A DNA stretch of 64,000 nt. It comes from Chionis minor. Lineage: Eukaryota > Chordata > Aves > Charadriiformes > Chionididae. Below the pieces are notes generated by a model. The model made no database searches and was not told the origin of the DNA. It saw nothing but the letters and a program-made list of their open reading frames with translations. Within the stretch, counting starts at the first letter, position 1; each line of letters starts with the position of its first letter. The stretch spans positions 62,001 through 126,000 of the forward strand of contig VZSF01001902.1 in the NCBI GenBank assembly GCA_013398295.1, read 5' to 3'. Made by a program: the position numbers and the translations under genes. Below, in pieces: positions 55,201 through 62,552 of the stretch.

Positions 55201-58200
55201 AGCATTACACTTTGGAGGGATTATTTGTATTTCATTATGTACAGACTTGAGCAGATCTTTATTTTATTTTATTAACATCACTGTGCACTTAATGTATAGG
55301 TGTGTAATAGACTTATCTTTTTCTGAGGCCTTATCAACTATAAATTGTCAATGTTCTGTAGCTTTTTTCCAGCTTTTTAAATGAAACATTTTAAATGTTG
55401 CTAATTGCTACTCAGAGCTACACAGAGATGCTGTGCTGAGAAGTGTAGAAGGATATCATGATCCTTAACTTATATGTTGAGTTTTTGATACAGTGTTAGT
55501 GATTCTTAGAAAATAAATATTGTTAGCTTTCAACAGAAATGTAACTAAAGCGAACGCTTGCATAACTAGTTGTTTGCTATTGGCACTTGAAGAAGTATCT
55601 TAAACTCTATTGCATTATCTTGACAGGCTGTGATTTGTAAACTGAGTCTCTGGACTGATAATATGAAAACCTTAGTTAAACGTTTTATTTTCTTACAAGA
55701 AATGCGTGACAGAAGGTTGGAATGGATTTGTTAAATCTTGGTTTCCTAAAAACTCTTCCTTGCAATCTAAGCCTCCTGGGACACACTTGTGTACTGCAGA
55801 GCTGTTTGATTTCTTAGGGCACATGGCCATAGTCTGGACCTGCAGAACATTTGGGGAAAATTATGTTCTAGAACAATTGCTCTCTAGGTATGTGGGCTTT
55901 GCCAAGCTGCATCAGCCTACCTTGCTGCTAGGATTTAAACCATGCAACCTGAATTAGGCCTGACCTTGAAGAACATGAAGAAGTCTGAGTTTTTATATTT
56001 CCTCCAGTGCAGCAAGCCTTTCACACAGGAGTGGTTCTGTCTTGCAACTGAGTGTTTTCGAAGAATGCTGGACTTTACATGTAAGACATGCACTTGACAT
56101 ATGGATAGCCATATAGATAGAGAATAAGAGACAGGCTGATCAGTGATCTGTCATCTTTAAAATGTATGTGTATTCTGGAGCTTTTCTAATTTGGAATTAA
56201 GTAAGAGGAGAGTACTCTGAAAACATAGGGACAACAAATGGACCAGGGAACGAAATTATATGAAAGTTAACACCTTATTTAATGTAAAATATGTCAGATT
56301 AATAAGTGGTCCGCTAACAAAATGCAGTTAAAAGCAGGCGGAAAATACGCAGGTATGTCTTGGGTGTGTGTACTGGTAAGCAAGAGAGTAAGATGATGCG
56401 ATGGTACTTTTCCCTTCCTAATTTCTTCTTACTGCACTGCCTGTATTTCTTTATAGATGGATGATGACAGAATGGACTCCGTGTTCAAGAACATGTGGAA
56501 AAGGGACCCAGAACAGACAAGTAGCCTGCACACAGCAGCTCAGAAATGGGACCCTGATCAGAGCTAGGGAGAGGGATTGCCTTGGGCCAAAGCCTGCTTC
56601 TGCACAGCGCTGTGAAGGCCAGGACTGCATGACTGTGTGGGAGGCAGGAGTCTGGTCCGAGGTGCTGCATTTGTTTATACAAATAGTCCTTAGTGATTCA
56701 TTATGCCTTACTCTTTTCTGGGAATATGATTTTTTCAGTGGCAAGTGGCACAGCCCAGCCTAATGATTTTCACGGTCCTCATGCAATGATTTGGCAAAGA
56801 GATCAGGGACTAAGAAAACCAGCCGTGTAGCACTACTACATTTTACCTAGTTAATGTCCTGGAACAGTTTCTTTTGGCCAGTTTTCAAGCACGTATAATC
56901 AAGTATGTCCTGACTGTAGTCGTGGGTAGCTAGGGGTGAATGGAATTAAGGTCATCCTTTATCAGCTACCAGACCTTGGGTTCAGACTGGGAACATCTCT
57001 GACATACAGTTGTACTTAGGGATGTCGATCGGCTCTGCTTCAGAGAGGCCATGAGGGGAGCTGCTTGCAAAGAAGGACATTTCCTTCCCTTCCTCTCTCT
57101 TCTCACCTCTTTTTCCAAGAACAGCACAGGCTGTGGGCAAAAGGGCTTATAAATAACACAATTTCACACACATTGCATCCTGAAGCATTGCTACAGAATG
57201 TAATTATTATTCAAAAAGCTTTATTAATTTAAGAACTTTTAATGTGCATGTCCATTTGACTTTCTTCTTACTCTAAAAAGCTATATTACTACCAAAAACA
57301 ATCGACTGTGGTGGAAGAAGGGTGGTGTTATCACTGCCATCTGGACAAGCTGAAGGGGTTATTTGGAGCATCTCTCTCCATTGGAAGAGCAAGGCAATTG
57401 TGATTGCCTCCCATACCAGAAGCTGTGCTGTGGGTCCCTCTGGGTTCAAAATACAAATAGCAGATTCTGAATGTGGGCGCAGTTTCTTCTTTGGGCTCCT
57501 CTGCTCAGCAGCACCCCTTGATCTCCAAGGAAGAAAGAGCTAAGACAGAGAATGTTTTCAAAGAGATAAGAGAAGTAAATAGCAGCAGTTCTTGGTTTGG
57601 TACACAGAGGTTTATAATGCAAGGGCTGGCTGCGAGAAGAATGGTATTCACTTAGAGAGGTGCAAGAAAGAAACCCAGATTGTTTGGTTGGTTTCTTTCA
57701 CTTGAGAGATGAGAAATAAGTAAGCATGTTTTTGTTGGAAGCAATAACTATATTCTGAAGAGTGAGGTGTTTCCCATGGCCGTTCCTCCTATCACCATTA
57801 TATTGGAAGCTAGCCATTACTGCTTCCTGCAGTTATAATCAGCTTGGCAAAGGAGAGTTTTGATCTGCAAGTAGTGGGATGATCAAAAGCAGTGATAATG
57901 TTTTGAGAAGGAAATGGCATAATTTTTGGCAGTGTAAGTGGAAATGGTGGAAAAAAACTTAGATTAAGACCTTCTGTGCAACTCAAAGAGAGTTTTCACA
58001 TGCTGTATATGCAGTGACTTTGAATTTTCGAATTCAGTCTGGATTCTTGCATAGTTTTAGAATATTTACTTTTCCATTTTAACTTTTTTCCCTTTCAAAA
58101 AAAGGTCTATTAGACACTAGTAGTTTTTCTGAAGTTGTTTCATAACTTATTCCTATGAACATTATTTAAATTTTCTTTCATATTTCCTTTCATTTGCAGA

Positions 58201-58693
58201 ACAAAGATTGCCTAGTATTTTCAGTATAACAGTTTGCATTTGCTTCATCATAATTTCCCAGATGTTTCCTTATCCAAGAGCCTAGTTTTACCTTGAGCAA
58301 ATATTTTTTGATCTAATGATATATTTTTAGCTGAAAATGAAACAATTACCATTTTGCACTATAAAGAATTTTTGTTTGTTTGTTAGTTTTTAACAAATCC
58401 AGTGCTTGTGCAAGACTGGAAGTCAGGAAATCACTGAAGTCTTGAAATATTTATGCTAGCCTGGCAAAGGTCATTAGAAGGGGATAAAGTGGGGCAACTA
58501 TGACTTTCCTAGAAACCTGAAAAGCATCTTTTTCCAACAGTGCTCTGTAAAGTGTGGTAAGGGAGTACGGCATCGGACTGTGAGGTGCACCAATCCCCGC
58601 AAGAAATGTGTTTTGTCCACAAGACCTAAAGAAGCAGAGGACTGTGAAGACTATTCCAAATGCTACGTCTGGAGAATGGGAGACTGGTCTAAG
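10138..58693 (+). CDS. ADAMTS19: ADAMTS19-like secreted metalloprotease, partial coding sequence (14 internal exons)
   Basis: The joined exons are 10138-10243, 21716-21856, 22769-22919, 30463-30564, 33541-33671, 35113-35282, 37454-37581, 39379-39499, 41486-41566, 50091-50248, 51106-51259, 53962-54097, 56457-56661 and 58541-58693. All introns are GT-AG, exon phases match at every junction, and the join gives 645 uninterrupted codons. Domain order is zinc metalloprotease (HEMGHNMGINHD), disintegrin-like, TSR1, cysteine-rich, spacer, TSR2, TSR3, TSR4 and start of TSR5. Family members are secreted zinc endopeptidases of the extracellular matrix. ADAMTS19 has been linked in mammals to heart-valve and gonad biology; its substrates are poorly known. 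The assignment to ADAMTS19 rather than ADAMTS17 rests on recalled residues such as [20 protein letters not shown] and [11 protein letters not shown]. The 5' exons (signal peptide, propeptide, early catalytic domain) and the last exons (rest of TSR5, PLAC) are outside the window, so this is roughly half of a protein of about 1,200 residues. Confidence 0.93.
10945..11041. repeat. (AAAAT)n pentanucleotide microsatellite
   Basis: An A-run of 13 is followed by a nearly perfect array of about 16-17 AAAAT units. It lies 0.7 kb downstream of the catalytic-site exon donor. The tract is open in several frames, which creates a spurious minus-strand reading frame of repeated FILFY. Confidence 0.97.
13431..13617 (+). 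mobile_element. CR1 LINE, 5'-truncated 3' end
   Basis: It starts in the ORF2 C-terminal coding segment (ATTGGAACAGGCTGCCCAGG) and runs through the short 3' untranslated region (GGTCTCTTCCAACCCAAGTG). It ends in tandem ATTCTATG units, the diagnostic CR1 3' terminus. About 190 bp remain, typical of 5'-truncated insertion. Confidence 0.95.
14257..14743 (-). mobile_element. CR1 LINE, 5'-truncated, minus strand
   Basis: On the minus strand an open segment (14316-14717) reads [20 protein letters not shown] and later [17 protein letters not shown] and [18 protein letters not shown], the C-terminal end of CR1 ORF2. The 3' terminus with CCAACCTAAATGATCCTATG lies at the low-coordinate side. It is about 490 bp long and abuts a plus-strand CR1 directly. 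Confidence 0.94.
14744..15285 (+). mobile_element. CR1 LINE, 5'-truncated, plus strand
   Basis: It reads [20 protein letters not shown], then [20 protein letters not shown] and [20 protein letters not shown], the C-terminal end of CR1 ORF2. It ends with the usual 3' untranslated stretch and a degenerate TTCTATAGTTCTATGA terminus. The ORF2 tail is still open to about 15220, but the open frame borrows its first codons from the neighbouring minus-strand CR1, so it is not a gene. Confidence 0.94.
16963..16984. repeat. Short T-rich (TTG)n tract
   Basis: TTTTTTG followed by TTG triplets. No element structure around it. Confidence 0.6.
21716..21856 (+). CDS. ADAMTS19: ADAMTS19 exon: metalloprotease active-site end and Met-turn
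   Basis: The acceptor is aaattcag, with a poor pyrimidine tract, and the donor is gtatat. The first base completes the Asn of HEMGHN; the exon then reads [12 protein letters not shown], giving the third zinc histidine and the Asp typical of ADAMTS proteases. HIMSGEW holds the Met-turn methionine that underlies the zinc site in metzincins. [14 protein letters not shown] is the C-terminal helix region of the catalytic domain. It leaves in phase 2, with AG of a split Arg. All catalytic residues are intact, so the encoded protease should be active. Confidence 0.97.
21857..22768 (+). other. ADAMTS19 intron, 0.9 kb
   Basis: The donor is gtatat and the acceptor attgccag. The sequence is very AT-rich and I see no repeat or gene in it. 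Confidence 0.92.
22769..22919 (+). CDS. ADAMTS19: ADAMTS19 exon: end of metalloprotease domain and start of disintegrin-like module
   Basis: The acceptor is attgccag and the donor gtaagg. After completing the split Arg it reads [17 protein letters not shown], then [17 protein letters not shown] and SFCQEMQ, with 50 full codons and phase 0 exit. The LPG.xY.xxxQC pattern marks the beginning of the disintegrin-like module in ADAMTS proteins. This module lacks an RGD-type integrin loop and mainly helps substrate recognition. Only 912 bp separate it from the preceding exon, whereas 7.5 kb follow before the next one. Confidence 0.96.
22920..30462 (+). other. ADAMTS19 intron, 7.5 kb
   Basis: The donor is gtaagg and the acceptor ttttcag. 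It holds homopolymer runs near 22979-22992 and 24000-24011 and otherwise only non-repetitive AT-rich sequence. Short open frames on both strands have no recognisable protein content. Confidence 0.9.
30463..30564 (+). CDS. ADAMTS19: ADAMTS19 exon: disintegrin-like module
   Basis: The acceptor is ttttcag, after a strong pyrimidine tract, and the donor is gtacgt. The exon is exactly 34 codons, phase 0 at both ends: [18 protein letters not shown], then [16 protein letters not shown]. The CxxLWC pattern and the DG(T)xC pattern are characteristic of ADAMTS disintegrin-like modules. The residues [11 protein letters not shown] favour ADAMTS19 over ADAMTS17, which as I recall it reads KLDPPLDGTEC. Skipping this symmetric exon would keep the frame. 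Confidence 0.96.
30565..33540 (+). other. ADAMTS19 intron, 3.0 kb
   Basis: The donor is gtacgt and the acceptor cacctag. It contains a short (TTA)n tract at about 32892-32910 and a GC-richer block at about 33140-33360 that I could not assign to any repeat or gene. Confidence 0.9.
33541..33671 (+). CDS. ADAMTS19: ADAMTS19 exon: end of disintegrin-like module and start of TSR1
   Basis: The acceptor is ttcacctag and the donor gtaaaa. It reads [19 protein letters not shown], closing the disintegrin-like module with an N-glycosylation sequon (NRT). It then reads [18 protein letters not shown] and QRKCPG of the central thrombospondin repeat. WSAW is a WxxW C-mannosylation motif, and CSRTCNTG fits the Cxx(S/T)CxxG O-fucosylation motif used for TSR folding and secretion. 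It exits in phase 2 with GG of a split Gly codon. Confidence 0.96.
33672..35112 (+). other. ADAMTS19 intron, 1.4 kb
   Basis: The donor is gtaaaa and the acceptor ctcttctag. It contains a pentanucleotide tract at about 34293-34350 and no other recognised element. Confidence 0.9.
34293..34350. repeat. Compound pentanucleotide tract (ACTAG)n and (GGGCA)n
   Basis: Several ACTAG units are followed after a short break by GGGCA units grading into AGCAGAGTAGG. An A/G-rich purine tract continues downstream and produces a charged chance reading frame. Confidence 0.8.
35113..35282 (+). CDS. ADAMTS19: ADAMTS19 exon: end of TSR1 and start of cysteine-rich domain
   Basis: I chose the acceptor at the pyrimidine-rich ctctcttctag, so the first base completes Gly and the exon reads [18 protein letters not shown], then [18 protein letters not shown] and so on to QWQAVVDD. 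An alternative AG five bases downstream (ttcag) would put the reading frame straight into a TGA, so it cannot be the productive site. The mammalian protein as I recall it has a slightly longer, different linker here (LDSEARDC), so the exact boundary is the least certain in the gene. The donor is gtaagt; phase 1 exit. Confidence 0.92.
35283..37453 (+). other. ADAMTS19 intron, 2.2 kb
   Basis: The donor is gtaagt and the acceptor ctactacag. There is a short (CAAA)n tract at about 35375-35401. Nothing else was recognised. Confidence 0.9.
37454..37581 (+). CDS. ADAMTS19: ADAMTS19 exon: cysteine-rich domain
   Basis: The acceptor is ctactacag and the donor gtacga. It completes a split Glu and reads [18 protein letters not shown], then [18 protein letters not shown] and ADGRCQ. 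The CxLxC, VxDGTxC and DVCxxGxC patterns are those of the ADAMTS cysteine-rich domain, which provides substrate-binding exosites next to the spacer. Cysteine spacing is intact. It exits in phase 0. Confidence 0.97.
37582..39378 (+). other. ADAMTS19 intron, 1.8 kb
   Basis: The donor is gtacga and the acceptor tcccacag. There is a short ATGCATGCAT/ATGTATGTAT-rich tract at about 38240-38300. A GC-richer block at about 39010-39240 was not assigned to any family. Confidence 0.9.
39379..39499 (+). CDS. ADAMTS19: ADAMTS19 exon: end of cysteine-rich domain
   Basis: The acceptor is tctcccacag and the donor gtaagt. It reads [18 protein letters not shown], then [18 protein letters not shown] and TRGA. 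The GCD.xLGS and DxCGVCxGxxxxC patterns are the highly conserved end of the ADAMTS cysteine-rich domain. NHT is an N-glycosylation sequon. The Phe after the leading Lys is a Val in the human protein as I recall it. Phase 1 exit, with G of a split Gly. Confidence 0.97.
39500..41485 (+). other. ADAMTS19 intron, 2.0 kb
   Basis: The donor is gtaagt and the acceptor catgtttag. No repeat or gene was recognised. Confidence 0.9.
41486..41566 (+). CDS. ADAMTS19: ADAMTS19 exon: start of spacer domain
   Basis: The acceptor is catgtttag and the donor gtaaat. This 81-bp exon completes Gly and reads [18 protein letters not shown], then EKPAHSYL, leaving G of a split Ala codon. The pattern V.IPAGAR.I.V.E is the conserved opening of the cysteine-free spacer, the beta-sandwich exosite domain. 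It is the shortest exon in the window and is symmetric (phase 1 in, phase 1 out), so skipping it would preserve the frame. Confidence 0.96.
44290..44535 (-). mobile_element. CR1 LINE, 5'-truncated 3' end
   Basis: On the plus strand it reads CACAGAATCACTTAGGTTGG, then GAGACCTCTAAGATCATCGA, and continues through AGGCAGCCTGTTCCAGTGCT to CTCCCCTGGCGTAATTTAAG. This is the reverse complement of a CR1 3' end of about 245 bp. Confidence 0.94.
45872..46693. repeat. First copy of an exact 822-bp direct duplication
   Basis: From CGAACTTTCAGTTGTTTAAG to GAACTACTGACCAGTC the sequence recurs 823 bases downstream with no difference that I could see, separated only by one N. Both copies carry the same 135-codon CR1 ORF2 linker frame. 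It is interpreted as an unmerged contig overlap. Confidence 0.96.
46694..46694. other. Assembly gap (single N)
   Basis: This is the only ambiguous base I found in the window. It sits exactly at the junction of the two copies of the 822-bp duplication, as expected from contigs joined with a placeholder rather than overlapped. Confidence 0.95.
46695..47516. repeat. Second copy of the exact 822-bp direct duplication
   Basis: Identical to 45872-46693, starting immediately after the N and running to ACTGACCAGTC, after which unique sequence (AGCCTTAACTC) follows. Read as one copy, the CR1 fragment would be collinear with the family from endonuclease to the start of the reverse transcriptase. Confidence 0.96.
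49331..49379. repeat. (AAAAT)n microsatellite, interrupted
   Basis: Two blocks of AAAAT units are split by ACAGC. It has the same unit as the larger array at 10945-11041. Confidence 0.9.
50091..50248 (+). CDS. ADAMTS19: ADAMTS19 exon: spacer domain
   Basis: The acceptor is tattttgcag and the donor gtatga. It completes Ala and reads [18 protein letters not shown], then [17 protein letters not shown] and [17 protein letters not shown]. The motif GTT..Y.R....E.I...GPT is the typical spacer core of ADAMTS proteins. It lies 8.5 kb downstream of the previous exon, across the intron that carries the assembly gap. Reading frame and domain content nevertheless join without loss. Phase 0 exit. Confidence 0.97.
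50249..51105 (+). other. ADAMTS19 intron, 0.9 kb
   Basis: The donor is gtatga and the acceptor ctgtctcgcag. It contains the dinucleotide palindrome at 50371-50400; nothing else was recognised. Confidence 0.92.
50371..50400. repeat. Perfect 30-bp palindrome of three dinucleotide blocks, (GT)5(AT)5(AC)5
   Basis: Ten bases of GT repeats, ten of AT and ten of AC give a sequence identical to its own reverse complement. Alternating purine-pyrimidine order throughout makes it a candidate for Z-DNA or cruciform formation. It lies 122 bp downstream of a donor site. Confidence 0.97.
51106..51259 (+). CDS. ADAMTS19: ADAMTS19 exon: end of spacer and start of TSR2
   Basis: The acceptor is ctgtctcgcag and the donor gtaaaa. 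It reads [18 protein letters not shown], then [17 protein letters not shown] and [17 protein letters not shown]. The first part closes the spacer; NQS is an N-glycosylation sequon. WTHSAWEDC begins TSR2. The CDAVCGGG segment has Val where an O-fucosylated TSR needs Ser or Thr. Phase 1 exit, with G of a split Gly. An AT-rich simple-sequence tract begins directly at the donor. Confidence 0.96.
51260..53961 (+). other. ADAMTS19 intron, 2.7 kb
   Basis: The donor is gtaaaa and the acceptor ttttactag. It begins with a simple-sequence region (51262-51425). The remainder is unassigned. Confidence 0.9.
51262..51425. repeat. AC/GT- and AT-rich cryptic simple sequence at the splice donor
   Basis: AAAAT units, then ACATACACACAAAC-type repeats, then GTATAC/ATGTAC and GTGTGT segments. 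It starts two bases after the exon end. Confidence 0.8.
53962..54097 (+). CDS. ADAMTS19: ADAMTS19 exon: remainder of TSR2
   Basis: The acceptor is ttttttactag and the donor gtaata. It completes Gly and reads [18 protein letters not shown], then [18 protein letters not shown] and CNERPCQT, leaving AG of a split Arg. The cysteines and the final P.I.KCN..PC pattern are those of a TSR C-terminal half. NIS is an N-glycosylation sequon. Confidence 0.96.
54098..56456 (+). other. ADAMTS19 intron, 2.4 kb
   Basis: The donor is gtaata and the acceptor tctttatag. It contains an (AATG)/(AAAT) tetranucleotide tract (54504-54538) and a GC-richer block at about 54590-54960 that I could not assign. Confidence 0.9.
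54504..54538. repeat. (AATG)n(AAAT)n tetranucleotide tract
   Basis: AAATAAATGAATGAATGAAT followed by AAAT units. Confidence 0.9.
56457..56661 (+). CDS. ADAMTS19: ADAMTS19 exon: TSR3 and first strand of TSR4
   Basis: The acceptor is tctttatag; the donor gtgctg is weak. After the split Arg it reads [18 protein letters not shown] and then the rest of TSR3, including NGT (a sequon), [15 protein letters not shown], and finally [11 protein letters not shown], which opens TSR4. [11 protein letters not shown] fits the O-fucosylation motif and is an ADAMTS-type TSR start. 68 full codons, phase 0 exit. The exon junction in the middle of WSE|C matches the next exon start, supporting the weak donor. Confidence 0.96.
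56662..58540 (+). other. ADAMTS19 intron, 1.9 kb
   Basis: The donor is gtgctg (weak) and the acceptor ttccaacag. No repeat or gene was recognised. Confidence 0.9.
58541..58693 (+). CDS. ADAMTS19: ADAMTS19 exon: TSR4 and first strand of TSR5
   Basis: The acceptor is tttccaacag and the donor gtgagg. This 51-codon, phase-0 exon reads [18 protein letters not shown], then [17 protein letters not shown] and [16 protein letters not shown]. It completes TSR4 and opens TSR5. CSVKCGKG has Lys where the O-fucose acceptor would be, and I recall the human protein having the same. It is the last exon in the window; the C-terminal TSR5 and PLAC exons must lie beyond 64000. A CR1 fragment begins about 45 bp downstream of the donor. 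Confidence 0.96.
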
Positions 58694-58737
58694 GTGAGGC
58701 ATCCTTGACACTAGTGCCCCACAGCATAACACATTTT

Positions 58738-58957
58738 GGACTTGGGGGTACTGGTGGAGAAAAAGCTAGCAATGGGCAATCACAGCCCAGAAAGCCAGCT
58801 GTGTCCTGGGCTGCATCGAAAGAAGCGTGTCCAGCAGGTGGAGGGAGGTGATTCTGCCCCTCTGCTCCACTCTGGTGAGACCCCAGCTGGAGTACTGTGT
58901 CCAGCTCTGGAGCCATCAGCACAGGAAAGACATGAACCTGTTGGAGCACGTCCAGAG
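58738..58957 (+). mobile_element. CR1 LINE ORF2 fragment, truncated at both ends
   Basis: The nucleotide sequence follows the CR1 ORF2 C-terminal region: ACTTGGGGGTACTGGTGGAG, later TGGTGAGACCCCAGCTGGAG, TACTGTGTCCAGCTCTGGAG and ATGAACCTGTTGGAGCACGT. Reading frames are shifted. It stops abruptly at GTCCAGAG, without the CR1 3' terminus. Confidence 0.9.
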
Positions 58958-61900
58958 AATTTCTTTTGTCAGTTTTGGAGTCTCCTAGTTGAGGGAATAA
59001 TAAAGTTACCAAAAAAACCTCAACAAAACAAACAACCAAAAACATACCAAAACCAAAACATGTAGTCACACTGAGACCATAGTATAAATAAAAATGAGAA
59101 GTATGAAAAAAGTGTGAGATGAATCTTCGATATCATGCAAATCTGCTATAAATTTAGTGTTATCAGTAGACAAGCAAATAAGTCCAGAAATTGCAGCTCA
59201 CTCCAATCTCATAGTTTGCGCATTTCATTAATTTGCATTTGCACATTTTATTTGTGTTTCCAATAAGTTACACTCCCCACATTATAAGGAAGCACGTTTA
59301 GCCTATTAAATTGCTACATAGACCATTTAATATCTAGGAAGCATCTACTACTGTCTATTCAGAGCACTCAACATAGCTGTCAGTACATTATTTCCTTGGC
59401 ATATGGGTTTTGATTCCAGTGAGGTACATAAGCACAGGCCAAACCATAACAGAAAATATTGGTTAGATCTGTGATTTAGTGTGTTATTGGACTGGGACCT
59501 TGAACATCTGATACAGTTTTGAATATCCAAAACATGCTGAAATAATGAAATTGAACCTTAACAGTCAAGGTATTTTCTTGCCATATCACAGACCACACTT
59601 TAGCAGAGAGATTGTAATCTTTTTCTTTCCTTGCTTCTCTTCATAACTTTGCACATAACACTTCTACTTTCAGTGCTTAACATTATTGCAGCAGTTTTTA
59701 GCTTGCTTGTATGGAGAAGTATTTAGTGTATTTTTAGTTGTCTTTCATGTGACGTAACAGCTGGAAACAAGGACTAGAGCCAGTAGTGTATGACTAGCCA
59801 GTCTTCCGAGAATTAGCTGCAAGTACTCTGTGGGCAACTAGTGTTTCACAGAATTCTGCTTGGGAGCTCCCATTTTATGATGAAGGGGTATAAATTGTCA
59901 CTCTCACATTACTGTTTATTCCATTTTCTTCACTTTTTTTTCACATTTAAAGTATAAAGGATAGTGTCAAATGATTTTTTTTTCCTAATATATTTGGAAA
60001 GATATTGGAACAGCCTCACTGAAACTAGAAGATAACCCCTCTACGTCAGCTACTTCAAAAGCACAAAGTAGTATGATTATTAATTTTTTTAACAACAGGA
60101 GCAACTACAGTAGCAGGGTCACTTTTACAAGGAGATGTGTTTGGCAATAAAGTGTAGTAGTTGCATTTCTGTACCACAGAACAGCAGTAAAAAGCTGCAT
60201 CATTTAGCACTAGCACCAGCAGGGAGTAGACTATGGAGAAATGACCATCTGCTTTGCTAGTTGAAGCAGTCATTCAAATCAAGTTGCTGAGGCTATGTGG
60301 GGATGCTCAGACAGTTACACTGTGTTCCCAGTGCCCTCTGGAGAAAAGAAGGGCTTTATTCGCTAATTCAGTACTTTTCACATACATCCATGTCATAGAT
60401 GAATGTACTTCTTCCTGTTTAAAATTTACTGACATCATTTATGTTCTGCTTTCCTCCCATAGTCAAAGCTGTAACACTGTCACCTAAATTGTACTTCAAA
60501 CTTCAAAATCAGAAGATGGGGAAATATTTCATATAGAATTGACAAAACCTTTTGAACAGTTAACATGTAGCCTGACTGTGCAGCTGAGATTTTCCAAGAT
60601 TTATACCAAAAAATAGATGCTTCAGTTTCTCTACAGAGACATGAGTTCAATTTAAAGTATACTTGCATTTCCGGTTTTTTCCCCCCTGTTACTATTCTGT
60701 TCCATTGCTAAAGTACATAGCAACATGAAGTCATGGCATACATGTTAATATGTCTGCAACGGGGGAAACAAATGAAAAGCTCAGATAAATGTTAATCTTT
60801 GCTCACTGTTTGTTTCTAACTCAGAGGTTCAGTGCAGCCTTCTGTGGTCACTGTTTTTGCTCTTTAGGATTGTTCTTGACATTGACAGAAGGCTGTTCCT
60901 TTGAGCAGAGCCAAGTTCCCCCAAGTTAATGCCAAGACTTGGCTTGAAAAATTTAAATGACGCTTCTCACACATTGAGACAAAAGGCTTAATGTGATCCT
61001 TATTGGCTTTGCTGCTCCCCTTGAACTCCTAAGGCATAATTTCAAATGAAGCTTGAATTGCACTATTACTGAAAATATAACATTATTAATAATCTTAGTA
61101 GTGCTGTAATAGAGTTAATTTGTTTTAGAGATACAGTCACATAGAGATGAAATAATTATTCTGCTCAATGTTCTAACAATAATACCAAGATCAAAGAAAA
61201 TTTGACCAAAATCGCAAGCTGCAATATGTCAATAAACACATCAATCCTTCTAAAATTCTGAATTAATTTTAAAGCATGCTGTATAACCTGGACTGTATGC
61301 AGCATTAAACTCCGTAATAGCTCTAAAGTCAGCAAGGTGGCTCAATACACTGAACGCTGCTGTTCTTAGCAGCAGCTGGGCTCTGTGCCTGCCCTTGTGA
61401 GGAAAATGAGTACAATGAGAATGTAAAGAATAAAAGCTCACGCTGAGCTTCTGGACCCAGCACCCAGCAACACTACCAACTGCGTTGCCTTTTCCCAGTA
61501 AATGCCGTCCCTGGAATACCATACTTGCCAATGTCAAAGTTACGTTCGGATGAGTAAAGCTCATAGCTTACAACTACTATAGCACCAGTTTGGGCGAAGC
61601 GTAGCTCAGTCTTATTAGCAGCAGTGTCCTTTACTAAACTGCCCATTGCCACCCATTTCGAGACTATTTAGGTACAGGTCATGCTCAGAGGAATTTGTCA
61701 TATAAGGATAAACAAGTCGGCAGGGGAGAGGTGAAATGAAATGCATATACCTGGCTTACTAGAGAAGTTCACGTTACTGTAGAAGTCGTTCACCAAAAAA
61801 GACTTGAATGTCAACAGCATAGGCCACTCGAAGGATAGCAGGTCTAGGGTACGTTACTTCACGTAGGAAGCTCTGTATAATTTTTTTACTTATTTGTTTA

Positions 61901-62517
61901 GAATCTTCAGAACATTGGTGGAATAAATGAAGCATGAGAGGCAGGATGAATTTTGGAAGGGAGAATAATTTTTAGAATGGGTTTTGGAAATAGTAACTGA
62001 AAGCATAAGTTTGATGTGATATTATACCAGAAACCTTTGGAGAGATTGGGCAGAGTATAGTAGGATCAAACGGTGGGCAACAGAGTAGAACTTATAAGAA
62101 GCCATTTGTAAGATGTGAAGAAAGAGAAAGTATGTGTTTATAGGAGACCAGAGAAGATAATACGGTGTAAGTTCTAAAAAGACATTTGGCCACGGAGGCT
62201 GGAAAGAGTATGTATTCAGTAGAAACCAAAGAAGAAGCAGCAGCAGAATTTCTAAATGGTATCTGTGTGTTAGACCAGAGATGCAGGGGAGTCAAATATG
62301 ACATCTGGGATAATGGTCCCAGCGATTGGGATGGAGTTCGCTTTGTTCGCCTGAAGAAGCAAAAATGGTGAAAAAAGTTAATCTGACAATTTTTTTTCCA
62401 GTGAGTCTGAAAGGACATCTGAAGCAACTGCTTAGTTTTTACACCAGTAAGTCCCATAATTCATGGCCTATTCCAAATTATTTATTTAATACAGTACATG
62501 CAGTGCTGTCTAGAAAG

Positions 62518-62552
62518 CGTGTGTGCGTGTGTGTGTGTGCGCGCGCGCACGC
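62518..62552. repeat. (GT)n(GC)n alternating tract followed by a run of eight G
   Basis: GCGTGTGTGCGTGTGTGTGT runs into GCGCGCGCGCAC, then GCATC and eight G residues (62556-62563). Alternating purine-pyrimidine with a GC core is the classic Z-DNA-prone pattern. Confidence 0.93.

Noticed and set aside
62186..62371. Reading frame starting MATEAGKSMYSVETKEEAA as the next ADAMTS exon
   Set aside because: No cysteine/tryptophan pattern of a TSR or PLAC module and no fitting splice acceptor.
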